NCBI GenBank assembly: GCA_038228485.1
Contig: JBBRPG010000031.1
Location: 1-27,945, forward strand
Reading direction: 5' to 3'
Length of the DNA: 27,945 nt
Source: DATARH01 sp038228485
GTDB taxonomy: Bacteria > Pseudomonadota > Alphaproteobacteria > ATCC43930 > CGMCC-115725
Positions 7,108-14,487 of the stretch are shown here, piece by piece; the first letter of the stretch is position 1, and each line of letters opens with the position of its first letter. Under the pieces are notes generated by a model that was given only the letters and a program-made list of their open reading frames with translations, did not search any database and was not told where the DNA came from. The translations under genes were made by a program, and so were the position numbers.

Positions 7108-7863
7108 ATGATGACCCCACGCCAAGCCCAATTTCGCGCCGAATACCGCGAGCGCATCTCGCCCTGGTACAGCGGGCTCGCGCATGTCGTGGTCATCGCC
7201 GCGATGGGGCTGGCGACGATCTGGTACTGCGCCCTTCACATCCACAACCCCAATTGGGCGGAATGGCTGGTGGTGCCGGCGGCCTTCATCGGCTGCAACA
7301 TCTTCGAATGGGCGCTGCATCGATTTCTGCTGCACCGCCCGGTTCCGGGGTTTATGGGTCTCTACAAGCGTCACACCCTCGCGCACCATCAGTTCTTCAC
7401 CAATCACGAGCCGACGGTCGACAGCGCCCGCGACTTCCGCATCACCTTCTTTCCGCCCTATGCGCTGACGACGTTCATCTGCATGTCGGCCGCGGGAGCC
7501 TGGCTGCTGAGCCTCATCTGGTCGCCCAATGCCGGGTGGCTGCTGGTCGCTACCACCACCGGCATCTACCTCAATTACGAGCTGTTCCACTGGGGCTGCC
7601 ATGTGAAGGGTGACAGCATCGTCCGCCATATCCCGTTTATGAACACGATCCGGCGGCACCACATCGCCCATCACAACCAGTCGATCATGATGGGCACCAA
7701 CATGAACTTGACCTACCCGATCGCCGATTGGCTGTTCGGCACGACCGATCTCGACCGCGGGCTTGTCGGCCATATTTTAAACGGTTATGACACGCGGTTC
7801 GTAAGGCGAAATCTGAAGAAAGCGCGCGCCACCGCCGCCGACTCGCGGCTCGCCCGGGCCTGA
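7108..7863 (+). CDS. Sterol desaturase / fatty acid hydroxylase superfamily membrane enzyme
   Basis: The 251-residue membrane protein has the histidine clusters of the di-iron fatty acid hydroxylase superfamily: HRFLLH (71-76), HTLAHH (89-94), HWGCH (161-165) and HHIAHH (184-189). Hydrophobic segments lie around residues 22-45, 52-66, 115-137 and 140-158. Members hydroxylate or desaturate fatty acids, sterols or carotenoids using electrons from a redox partner, none of which is visible here. Two ATGs in tandem (7108 and 7111) are equally possible starts. A short membrane-peptide gene follows after six bases, so the two are probably transcribed together. The substrate is not predictable. Confidence 0.9.
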   Translation: MMTPRQAQFRAEYRERISPWYSGLAHVVVIAAMGLATIWYCALHIHNPNWAEWLVVPAAFIGCNIFEWALHRFLLHRPVPGFMGLYKRHTLAHHQFFTNHEPTVDSARDFRITFFPPYALTTFICMSAAGAWLLSLIWSPNAGWLLVATTTGIYLNYELFHWGCHVKGDSIVRHIPFMNTIRRHHIAHHNQSIMMGTNMNLTYPIADWLFGTTDLDRGLVGHILNGYDTRFVRRNLKKARATAADSRLARA

Positions 7864-7869
7864 TCTCTC

Positions 7870-8046
7870 ATGCCGGCAGTACCCGTCAAGCGGTCGATGC
7901 CGTCGCTGATCGGCGGCGTCTTCACCGCGATTGCCGTTTTCGTGCTGTGGCTGCTGCTGTTCGGCACCGGCAGTGTGGTGACGATTGCGCTCGGCCTTGT
8001 CGTCGCCGCCGGCCTCGGCGCCTGGATCCGATTGGCTGATCTGTAA
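7870..8046 (+). CDS. Small two-helix membrane protein (58 residues)
   Basis: The frame runs from ATG 7870 to TAA 8044-8046. It encodes a basic N-terminus (PVKRSM) followed by two hydrophobic helices around residues 13-30 and 34-52, separated by FGTGS. It lies six bases after the hydroxylase gene and three bases before the next start, which supports expression from one transcript. No family is recognised. It could be an accessory subunit of the membrane hydroxylase or an independent small membrane protein. Confidence 0.6.
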   Translation: MPAVPVKRSMPSLIGGVFTAIAVFVLWLLLFGTGSVVTIALGLVVAAGLGAWIRLADL

Positions 8047-8048
8047 AA

Positions 8049-8312
8049 ATGGCTGAGCGGTTGCCGCCGCCGCCATTTTGGCGGACACTTTATTTCGAGC
8101 TTGATGTCTCCCTGCGACGTGATCGTCGAGACATCAGTCCCGCCGACGTGCTGCAGACGTTAAAGCAGCCCTTTCGCCAGGAGCAGCAGTTGGACCGCCG
8201 GCTTAGACTTTGGAGCTGGATCGCGGCGCGGCAACGTTGGTTGCGGGTTATCGTGGAGCCTGACGGTGAGACTGTTCATAATGCCTTTTGGGATCGCAAT
8301 TTCCGGCCGTGA
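8049..8312 (+). CDS. DUF4258-like small protein, putative toxin partner
   Basis: The 87-residue basic protein carries a pattern like DUF4258/RelE-type small folds: FELDVSLRRDRRDISPADVLQTLKQP, a Trp- and Arg-rich strand pair and WLRVIVEPDGETVHNAFWDRNF at the end. DUF4258 proteins often end in a similar 'lrVvv...g.v.TAy.dr.f'. Its stop (8310-8312) falls beside the start of a DUF2283 gene, and DUF4258-DUF2283 pairs are common and suspected to be toxin-antitoxin modules. The assignment is by pattern from memory, without a search. No experimental function can be claimed. Confidence 0.6.
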   Translation: MAERLPPPPFWRTLYFELDVSLRRDRRDISPADVLQTLKQPFRQEQQLDRRLRLWSWIAARQRWLRVIVEPDGETVHNAFWDRNFRP

Positions 8313-8314
8313 TC

Positions 8315-8560
8315 ATGCAACCCAATATTCGCTATTATCCCGATACCGATACGATGGCGATCGAGCTTCGCCCTTGGCCAGGTAACGCGGGTGACCATAT
8401 TAGCGCCATTGGTGGCGAGGATGCCGGCGAGGATCTGGTCATCCACTACGCCGCGGACGGCGAACCCTGGCTTTGGGAGATAGAGCACGCCTCGGCCCAT
8501 CCCGAACACATCGCGGCCGCTTTAAGCCAAATCCGGCAAAAGAATAGGGTCGCAGCTTAG
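8315..8560 (+). CDS. DUF2283-family protein, putative antitoxin partner
   Basis: This 81-residue protein matches the DUF2283 outline: IRYYPDTDTMAIELRPWPG at the start (family 'YdpeaDalyirl'), then LVIHYAADGEPWLWEIEHAS (family 'v.ldyD.dG.lvGiEil.AS') and a helical C-terminus. ATG 8315 is chosen because the family begins just before 'IRYYPD'. GTG at 8309 would overlap the upstream stop as GTGA and is also possible. Either start implies translational coupling with the DUF4258-like gene. DUF2283 proteins are acidic and often paired with DUF4258 or BrnT-like toxins; the antitoxin role is an inference. Confidence 0.72.
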   Translation: MQPNIRYYPDTDTMAIELRPWPGNAGDHISAIGGEDAGEDLVIHYAADGEPWLWEIEHASAHPEHIAAALSQIRQKNRVAA

Positions 8561-8582
8561 CGGGGCGGGTTATCGTTTGCCG

Positions 8583-9023
8583 TCAATCGGGCAGGTAGCG
8601 CGGCGGCAAGGGGTTCCTGATAACCGGCCGCAGATCGTAGCGATCCAGTCGGCCGCGGGCCAGTTCGGACCTGCCATTATGACGGTCTTCGCGACAATGA
8701 CCCTCCCACATGCGATCCGACTCTATACCGGGCGGCCACCATTTCGGCCGCACCCCCGCATTGAATTCCCATTCCGACTGCATCGCTCGTTGCAAAAAGC
8801 TGTCGGCGATACAATCACTGATTGTGATGATGATATTTGAGTTCCAGACAAAAGCATCTTCGAATATAATAATAACATGCACGGATAGATGAGCATTTTC
8901 CCCAAGCATCGTGGCTAAATCTTGCAAATATCTGTCGGCCTCTTTATAACTTGCTAACTCAACATTATGAACGCCACCATGATTTAACATAATGCTTCTC
9001 GGTAAAAATAGGTCAATTGCCAT
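8583..9023 (-). CDS. Unknown protein in an AT-richer patch
   Basis: ATG 9021-9023 follows GAGGAG at good spacing and gives 146 residues (MAIDLFLPRSIMLNHGG...). The frame is open further upstream to 9245, but that part is Arg/Pro/Gly-rich and lacks a ribosome site. The middle (roughly 8815-9005) is much richer in A and T than the surroundings and encodes LSVHVIIIFEDAFVWNSN, an Ile/Val-rich core. The C-terminus is Arg/Trp-rich. No family is recognised. Base composition unlike its neighbours suggests recent acquisition or relaxed selection. The opposite-strand frames here lack ribosome sites. Confidence 0.5.
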   Translation of the reverse strand: MAIDLFLPRSIMLNHGGVHNVELASYKEADRYLQDLATMLGENAHLSVHVIIIFEDAFVWNSNIIITISDCIADSFLQRAMQSEWEFNAGVRPKWWPPGIESDRMWEGHCREDRHNGRSELARGRLDRYDLRPVIRNPLPPRYLPD

Positions 9024-9087
9024 TTTCTCCTCACAGAACTCCTCATTCTCTTGCCGAGCTGACGACATTGAACGACCCGCCAAAATT

Positions 9088-9288
9088 TCAGGAAAATTTG
9101 GACGTCCGTGCAGGCCGGCGCGACAGCGAGCGCCACCGGCACTGTGGACGAGGTTCTGTTGTGGGGGGCGCGGCGCCAAGTTTTCGGGCTCGGTCGGCGA
9201 ATGCCCGCGCGAGTTTGAGTAATTGGCGGCTGATTTCAGCATCACCGCATTCTTCGGCGAGCCGAAAACACTTCGCTGCTTGCATCAC
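9088..9288 (-). CDS. Short helical protein of a common small alphaproteobacterial type
   Basis: The core, QAAKCFRLAEECGDAEISRQ followed by LLKLARAFADRARKL, resembles short helical proteins frequent in alphaproteobacteria ('yRCRRLA....D...r..LL.LA.dye.rA..le'), which have no known function. Starts available are GTG 9286-9288 or ATG 9283-9285, neither with a clear ribosome site. The family usually begins a few residues earlier, and the upstream codons (DIPYIV) fit that beginning, so the native start may have been lost by mutation. The C-terminal 25 residues are basic and uninformative. Confidence 0.45.
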   Translation of the reverse strand: MMQAAKCFRLAEECGDAEISRQLLKLARAFADRARKLGAAPPTTEPRPQCRWRSLSRRPARTSKFS

Positions 9289-9606
9289 GATGTAGGGTAT
9301 GTCCGCCGCTGTTGTTGGAATTTCCCACCTACCGCATCTGTATAGTTTGCTGGTGTACCCAGTTCCGCGGGAGCGCCAGATCGGTTGACCGTGTATTGAA
9401 ATAATGCGAGTGCGTATAGGTTCGGAATCTACCTATAGGTGTAAGTAATTTTCCCTGATTAAGTATCCGCGTTCGAGCCCTGCGATATCGGCTACGAGAG
9501 CGGCAAAATTCATCCTGACAAACCACCCCGTCGTCCTTTGCGATTGCCCTAGGGGGCGACATCGGCGAGCCTTGGGAAACCCGTTCTTCCAGCCGCAAGG
9601 TGACCC
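9289..9606. other. 318-base gap before the enolase pair
   Basis: No supported gene is seen. The frames present are Arg-rich and lack ribosome sites. The segment 9320-9460 is less GC-rich than the surroundings and could hold the promoter of the four-gene unit starting at 9607, but no convincing -35/-10 pair was identified. Confidence 0.5.
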
Positions 9607-10707
9607 ATGAAAATCTCCGCCGTCCGCACCGGGATCGTCAATCTGCCGGCCGACGAACCCTTGGCCGGCGCGGCCGCCAACCCCAACGGCAAGCGGCCGA
9701 TCGTCTGGGTGCGGGTGGGCACGGATAGCGGCGCCGAGGGCATTGGCGTCGCCTATTTCGGCGGCGCCCTCACCGGCACCCTGCGCCACGCGATCAACGA
9801 ATTGGGCGCGCTGCTGGTCGGCGACGACCCCTCTCTGGTCGAGGCGATCCATGCCAAGCTCAAGAACGCGGCCGGCGGCTCGGCCGGGCCGGGCGGCATC
9901 TATCACCTGGCGTTGTCGGCGCTCGACATCGCGATGTGGGATTTGAAGGCCAAGGCGGTCGACCAGCCGCTGTGGAGGCTGCTGGGTGGCGGGCGGCCCA
10001 CGGTGCCGACCTACGCCAGCGGCGCCTTGATGCGTGAACTCTCGCTCGACCGGGTGGTCAAGGCCGCCGCCACCCTCAAGGACAAGGGCTGGCGCGAGAT
10101 GAAGACCCAGATGGCGCTGCCCGGCACGACCACGCCGGCGATCGAGGTCGAGCGCATGGTCAAAATCCGCGAGGCGATCGGCCCCGACATCAAGCTGATG
10201 TGCGACATCAACCAGCGCTGGCGGCCCGAGCAGGCGGTCGATATCGGCCGCCGGGTCGAGGACGCCGGGGTCGGCCTCTTCTGGCTTGAGGACGTCACCA
10301 CCGCCGACGACTACCCCGGCCTCGCACGCGTCGCCGACGCGCTGTCGACCCCGGTCGCCGGCGGCGAGTATGTCTGGGGCATCGTGCCGTTCCGCCACAT
10401 GATGGAGGCGCGCTCGGTCGATGTGCCGATGGTCGATCTGGTGCGGGTCGGCGGCATCACCCAGTGGCTCAAGGTCGCCGGCATGGCCGAGGCGTTCAAC
10501 CTGCCGCTGGTCAGCCATTTGATCCCCGAGGTGCACGTCCACCTGATCGGCGCGATCCCCCACGGGCTCACCGTCGAATACATGCCGTGGCTCGGCGCGA
10601 TGTTCCGCGAGGTGCCGGTGCAGCAGAACGGCGAGCTGGCGATGCCGCAAAAACCCGGGCTCGGGATCGAATTCGACCAGGCCGCGCTCGACCGTTACGC
10701 GGCATAG
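9607..10707 (+). CDS. Mandelate racemase/muconate lactonizing enzyme family protein, copy 1
   Basis: This 366-residue cytosolic enolase-superfamily protein has an N-terminal capping domain (about 1-125) and a C-terminal (beta/alpha)7-beta barrel. Metal ligands are Asp200 (MCDIN), Glu228 (WLEDV) and Glu254 (GGEY). Asp277 and His304 form the His-Asp dyad, spaced exactly as Asp270/His297 in mandelate racemase. On the other side of the active site the usual Lys-x-Lys is Lys166-Thr-Gln168, so the second lysine is glutamine. Members abstract the alpha-proton of a carboxylate and catalyse racemisation or sugar-acid dehydration. AAGGTGA precedes the ATG. A close paralogue starts nine bases after its stop. 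Confidence 0.92.
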   Translation: MKISAVRTGIVNLPADEPLAGAAANPNGKRPIVWVRVGTDSGAEGIGVAYFGGALTGTLRHAINELGALLVGDDPSLVEAIHAKLKNAAGGSAGPGGIYHLALSALDIAMWDLKAKAVDQPLWRLLGGGRPTVPTYASGALMRELSLDRVVKAAATLKDKGWREMKTQMALPGTTTPAIEVERMVKIREAIGPDIKLMCDINQRWRPEQAVDIGRRVEDAGVGLFWLEDVTTADDYPGLARVADALSTPVAGGEYVWGIVPFRHMMEARSVDVPMVDLVRVGGITQWLKVAGMAEAFNLPLVSHLIPEVHVHLIGAIPHGLTVEYMPWLGAMFREVPVQQNGELAMPQKPGLGIEFDQAALDRYAA

Positions 10708-10716
10708 GCCAAGCCC

Positions 10717-11814
10717 ATGAAGATCGCCTCGCTGCAGACCGATATCGTCCTGCTGCCGAATGACGAACCGCTCGCCGGCTTTTCGGAAAATCCCAACGCG
10801 AAGAACCCGATCGTCACGCTCCGCCTGCGTACCGATGACGGGATCGAGGGGCTCGGGGTCGCCTATTTCGGCGGCGCGATTACCAAGACGCTGCGTCACG
10901 CGATCGACGAGCTGGGCGCGCTGACGATCGGCGAGGACCCGCTCAGCCTCGAAGGCATTGCCGCAAAGCTGCGCGCCGCCGCCGGCGCGGCCGGTCCGGC
11001 GGGTATCTTGACGATGGCGATGTCGGCGATCGACGTCGCGCTGTGGGACATCAAGGGCAAGGCGCTAAACCTGCCACTGTGGAAGCTGCTCGGCGGCGGG
11101 CGCGACAAGATCGCCACCTATGCCAGCGGCGCGCTGCGGCGCGGCCTCAAGCTCGAAGAGGCGGTGACCGCTGCCGGCCGGCTGCGCGAGAAGGGCCATC
11201 GCCAGACCAAGATGCAGTTGGGCCTTCCCGGCGTCACCAACCCGGCGCGCGAGGTCGAGCAAGCCAAGCTGATCCGCGAGGCTTGCGGCCCCGACATGGA
11301 CCTGATGTGCGACATCAACCAGCGCTGGCGGCCGGAGCAGGCGATCGATATCGGCCGCCGGGTCGAGGACGCCGGGATCGGTCTCTTCTGGCTCGAGGAC
11401 GTGACGACGCACGACGATTACGCCGGCCTCGCGCGTGTGACGGCGGCCTTGTCGACCCCGGTCGCCGGCGGCGAGTACCTCTACGGCATCGTGCCGTTCC
11501 GCCACATGGTCGATCACCGCTCGGTCGACATCGTGATGATCGACCAGGTGCGCTCGGGTGGGATCACCCCGTGGCTCAAGATCGCCGCCATGGCCGAGGC
11601 GTTCAACTTGCCGGTCGTCAGCCACGGCGTGCCGGAAATCCACGTCCATTTGGTCGGCGCGGCGCCGAACGGCCTGACGGTCGAGTACATGCCGCGCCTG
11701 TTCCATTTGTGGGAGGCAGTGCCCGAGCCGGTCGACGGCATGCTGGCGATGCCGACCGCGCCCGGGCTCGGCCTCAAATTCGACGAGGCGGCGATCGCGA
11801 AGTATCGGGCGTAA
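10717..11814 (+). CDS. Mandelate racemase/muconate lactonizing enzyme family protein, copy 2
   Basis: This 365-residue paralogue aligns with the previous gene along its whole length with only one- or two-residue offsets. Shared blocks include MCDINQRWRPEQA, WLEDVTT, STPVAGGEY and LTVEYMP. Metal ligands are Asp199, Glu227 and Glu253; the dyad is Asp276-His303. The lysine motif is again Lys165-Met-Gln167. Differences cluster in the N-terminal capping domain and the loop after the dyad histidine (SHGVPEIHVH versus SHLIPEVHVH), which usually tune substrate choice, so the copies may handle related acids or stereoisomers. The tandem position points to local duplication. Substrate unknown; acid-sugar dehydration is the most common chemistry for this layout. 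Confidence 0.92.
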   Translation: MKIASLQTDIVLLPNDEPLAGFSENPNAKNPIVTLRLRTDDGIEGLGVAYFGGAITKTLRHAIDELGALTIGEDPLSLEGIAAKLRAAAGAAGPAGILTMAMSAIDVALWDIKGKALNLPLWKLLGGGRDKIATYASGALRRGLKLEEAVTAAGRLREKGHRQTKMQLGLPGVTNPAREVEQAKLIREACGPDMDLMCDINQRWRPEQAIDIGRRVEDAGIGLFWLEDVTTHDDYAGLARVTAALSTPVAGGEYLYGIVPFRHMVDHRSVDIVMIDQVRSGGITPWLKIAAMAEAFNLPVVSHGVPEIHVHLVGAAPNGLTVEYMPRLFHLWEAVPEPVDGMLAMPTAPGLGLKFDEAAIAKYRA

Positions 11815-11822
11815 CTAGCACA

Positions 11823-12359
11823 GTGCGGATCATTGTCACCAGGGTTGACGCCAAGCGGTATTCAACCGTCGTCGAGCGCGATGACGGCGTGCAGTTGAGC
11901 GTGCCTGGCTATGGGTTCATGCGCGCGTTGCCCCACGATTTGGCCCACTACGTCGTTGAGTCGGCGTTGCGGCTGGAGCGGGGATTCTGGGGAAGCGTCG
12001 CCAAGGGAGCGAAGTTGCGCGGGATGCACCTGCTGAAAGGGCGACAGAAGCCCCATGCCGATCAGCGAGCAAAGGAAATCGAAAAAGCCAATGCTCTGTT
12101 TCTGAGCGAGGCGGAGCGGCTGGTAGCCTGTTTCGAGGCCATCATCGAAGAAAAGCTGGAGAGCAACCCGCACCTAGCCTTGACGCGGCTCCAGGCATCC
12201 AGCGCGATCTTCGGGAGAAATGCGCGAACTATCCCTTTCTCCGACGTTGCGGTGGTTTGCGCGGCTTGGTCTTTGATGCAAGAGCACTGGAATGCGCTTC
12301 CCGTTGGCATGTGCATTCGAATTGATTGGCCCGCTAGCCGTACCCGCGTAACTGCATGA
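11823..12359 (+). CDS. Conserved unknown protein of the enolase-TauE unit
   Basis: GTG at 11823, eight bases after the second enolase-family gene, gives 178 residues. The first half has ERDDGVQLSVPGYGFMRALP and HDLAHYVVESALRLERGFWG; a 'DDG..l.vPgyg....lPHDlaHfvVE..l.l..GfWG' pattern is shared by conserved bacterial and fungal proteins of unknown function. The second half is helical (EAERLVACFEAIIEEKLE). No signal peptide or membrane segment is seen. It overlaps the next start as ATGA, implying translational coupling with the TauE transporter. The same frame is open much further upstream, antisense-free but overlapping the enolase gene, and that part is not native. Confidence 0.75.
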   Translation: MRIIVTRVDAKRYSTVVERDDGVQLSVPGYGFMRALPHDLAHYVVESALRLERGFWGSVAKGAKLRGMHLLKGRQKPHADQRAKEIEKANALFLSEAERLVACFEAIIEEKLESNPHLALTRLQASSAIFGRNARTIPFSDVAVVCAAWSLMQEHWNALPVGMCIRIDWPASRTRVTA

Positions 12360-13186
12360 CCGATGTTCCGATCGGCGAGCTGGCCACGCTGGCGCTGGCG
12401 GTGGTTGTCGCCGGTGTCGTCACCGGCCTCCTCGCGGGGGTGTTCGGCATCGGCGGCGGCGCGGTCATCGTGCCGGTGCTGTTCGAGGTGTTCCGGGTGC
12501 TCGGCGTGCCCGACGCGGTGCGCATGCAGCTGTGCATCGGCACCTCGCTGGCGATCATCATCCCCACCGCGGTGCGCTCCTATCGCGCCCACAAGGCACG
12601 CGGGCTGGTGATCCCGGAGGTCGTCAGGGTCTGGACGCCGCCGGCGGTGGTCGGCGTCGCTCTGGGCTCGGTCGTCGCGGCCTTTGCGTCCGCTGGTGTG
12701 TTCAAGGCCGCATTTGTCGTGATCGCGGGAGTCATCGCCGCAAAGCTGCTGGTCGGCGGCGACGCTTGGCGACTGAGCGACGACCTGCCCGGCCGCGCCG
12801 TCATGCGCGGGTATGGCTTTGTTATCGGGCTCGGCTCGTCGCTGATGGGGATCAGCGGCGGCTCGCTGGCGACGATGGCGCTGACCTTGCACGGCCAGCC
12901 GATCCTAAACGCCGTCGCCACCTCGGCGGGTATCGGCGTGCCGATCGCGATCGTCGCCACGATGGGCTATATCGCCGCCGGCTTGCCGCAGCAGGCGCTG
13001 CTGCCGCCGCTGTCGCTCGGCTTCGTCTCCATCGTCGGCCTTGTCGCGATCGCGCCGATATCGAGCTGGGTGGCACCGCTCGGCGCCCGCCTCGCGCATG
13101 CGATGCCCAAGCGCTGGCTGGAGATCGGCTTCGGCGTCTACCTGCTGCTGGTCGCAGTGCGGTTTCTCGCGAGTCTGCTGACGTAG
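12356..13186 (+). CDS. TauE/SafE family (DUF81) membrane transporter
   Basis: This 276-residue protein has about eight hydrophobic helices in two repeated halves, each with the DUF81 signature: GVFGIGGGAVIVPVL near residue 29 and SSLMGISGGSLATM around 160-176. Proteins of this family export sulfite or sulfoacetate, or move small organic anions. The start overlaps the previous stop (ATGA), and the gene is the fourth in a packed unit after two enolase-family genes, so an anion made or used by those enzymes is a possible cargo. Its stop codon TAG (13184-13186) lies inside the end of a palindromic repeat, which may also end the transcript. Confidence 0.9.
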   Translation: MTDVPIGELATLALAVVVAGVVTGLLAGVFGIGGGAVIVPVLFEVFRVLGVPDAVRMQLCIGTSLAIIIPTAVRSYRAHKARGLVIPEVVRVWTPPAVVGVALGSVVAAFASAGVFKAAFVVIAGVIAAKLLVGGDAWRLSDDLPGRAVMRGYGFVIGLGSSLMGISGGSLATMALTLHGQPILNAVATSAGIGVPIAIVATMGYIAAGLPQQALLPPLSLGFVSIVGLVAIAPISSWVAPLGARLAHAMPKRWLEIGFGVYLLLVAVRFLASLLT

Positions 13187-13290
13187 GGCGGATAAGCCGT
13201 TAGCCCGCGGGCTTAACCCGCGGGGAAGCGCCATCCGCCGATGGCGGAAGATGACGGAAGGCGCTCCGCTTTTCCGCCCTACATTTTTTA
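13183..13290. repeat. Dispersed palindromic repeat at the end of the TauE gene, possible terminator
   Basis: The ends GTAGGGCGGA (13183-13192) and TCCGCCCTAC (13273-13282) are near-perfect complements, with further pairing inside (CCGCGGG-type blocks and GGCGCT/AGCGCC). A T-run follows the right end. The repeat supplies the TAG stop of the TauE gene and ends beside the stop of the convergent monooxygenase gene. Related copies lie at 21874-21960 and 23950-24041. Confidence 0.7.
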
Positions 13291-14487
13291 CCGGAACATC
13301 CGCCCTTCGGGCGGCAGGCCCATCAGCATCTGGCCGACCGTCTCGAAATGGATCGGCCGGCCCTGGCCCTGCTGGGTCCCGGCGTGGATGTCGCGCATCC
13401 GGCGTTCGAGCGGGTTGCTCTCGAAAATCGCCGAGGCGCCGGCGGCGTGATAGACCGTGGCGACCACGTCGCGCGCCTGGTGGATCGCCCAGGTCGAGGC
13501 CAGCCGCAGCTGCGGGTGGTGCTCGGCGCTGATCTTGCCGGTGCGCTGCGCGTCGTCCCACATCTCGGCGATGACCCCGCGCAGATAGGCGCGCGCCGAT
13601 TTCAGCTTGGCCTCGCACTGCGAAACCTGCGACTGGACGACGTTGTTTTCGCGCAGCGTGCCCTTGGCGCCCCTTGGCACCTTATCGCGGGCGATCTCGA
13701 TGAACGCATCGTAGGCGCCGCGGGCGATCCCCATCGACACATGCGAGAAGCTCATCGCGTAGATCATGCCGCTGGTGAATTGGTATAGCGGCCCGGTCTC
13801 GCGCCGCTCCGCCTCGTTGTCGCGGATCGCGGTGCGCGCTTCCGGCACAAAATGGTCCTTCAGCTCATAGCTATCGCTGCCGGTGCCGCGCAAGCCGAGC
13901 ACCTGCCAGTTGTCGATGATCGTGACCTCGGATTTCGGCACCAGCATCGTGCGGGTGACCTGCCGGCCGTTCGGCGCCATCCGCGGGCTGCCGTCCGCCT
14001 CGAACACCGGGCAATGCGCGCCGATCCAGCTCGCGTGCCGGCTGCCGGTGGCGAAGCCCCAGCGCCCGGTCGCCCGATAGCCGCCCTCGACCGCGACGCA
14101 TTTGCCGGCGCCGGGAATCTCCGGCCCCCAGGCGAGGATGCCGCGCGGGCCCCCGAACACTTCGATCGCCATCTCGTGCGAGAGATAGGGCGCGGTCATC
14201 GAACAGCCCGAGTTCTGGCCCAGCGACCACGCGGTGCTGCCGTCGCCGGAAGCGAGGATTTCGAGGACGGCGGTATAGGTCAGCGGATCGATCCCGCCGC
14301 CGCCGATCGATTTCGGCAGCAGCATCTTGAAGATGCCGCGCTCGACCATCGCCGCGATAATGGGTTCGGAGGTCTGCCGGTTTTTCTCGATCTCGTCGCC
14401 GGCCTCGCGCAGCATCGGCACCAGCTCACGCGCGCGCTCGATGTAATCCTGCCTGAGCCCCGCATCGGTAACGCTGCTGCCGTCCAT
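13288..14487 (-). CDS. Acyl-CoA dehydrogenase-fold flavin-dependent monooxygenase
   Basis: The 399-residue protein has the three-domain acyl-CoA dehydrogenase fold: helical N-terminus (LREAGDEIEKNRQTSEPIIA), a middle beta-domain with GGYRATGRWGFATGSRHASW and LGLRGTGSDSYELKDHFVP, and a C-terminal helical bundle ending RDIHAGTQQGQGRPIHFETVG. The GRWGFATG and LGLRGTGS blocks and the RDIHAGTQQ ending are typical of two-component FMN/FAD monooxygenases such as HsaA, the HpaH/C2 type and DszC-like enzymes, rather than true dehydrogenases. The catalytic glutamate of dehydrogenases is not evident. It would need a flavin reductase, not seen in the window. GGAGGAG lies at good distance before ATG 14487. 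The substrate is probably an aromatic or heteroatom compound. Confidence 0.85.
   Translation of the reverse strand: MDGSSVTDAGLRQDYIERARELVPMLREAGDEIEKNRQTSEPIIAAMVERGIFKMLLPKSIGGGGIDPLTYTAVLEILASGDGSTAWSLGQNSGCSMTAPYLSHEMAIEVFGGPRGILAWGPEIPGAGKCVAVEGGYRATGRWGFATGSRHASWIGAHCPVFEADGSPRMAPNGRQVTRTMLVPKSEVTIIDNWQVLGLRGTGSDSYELKDHFVPEARTAIRDNEAERRETGPLYQFTSGMIYAMSFSHVSMGIARGAYDAFIEIARDKVPRGAKGTLRENNVVQSQVSQCEAKLKSARAYLRGVIAEMWDDAQRTGKISAEHHPQLRLASTWAIHQARDVVATVYHAAGASAIFESNPLERRMRDIHAGTQQGQGRPIHFETVGQMLMGLPPEGRMFR

Noticed and set aside
9329..9598. An 89-codon minus-strand frame upstream of the enolase pair
   Set aside because: There is no ribosome site or recognisable motif; the region is more likely promoter and leader for the unit at 9607.
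9433..10899. A 488-codon minus-strand frame over the first enolase gene
   Set aside because: It lies opposite an enolase-superfamily gene with all catalytic residues; it is a shadow frame of high-GC codons.
11043..11822. Upstream extension of the unknown gene at 11823
   Set aside because: The open frame overlaps the second enolase gene and gives an Arg/Gly-rich, motif-free segment; the conserved domain begins at the GTG 11823.
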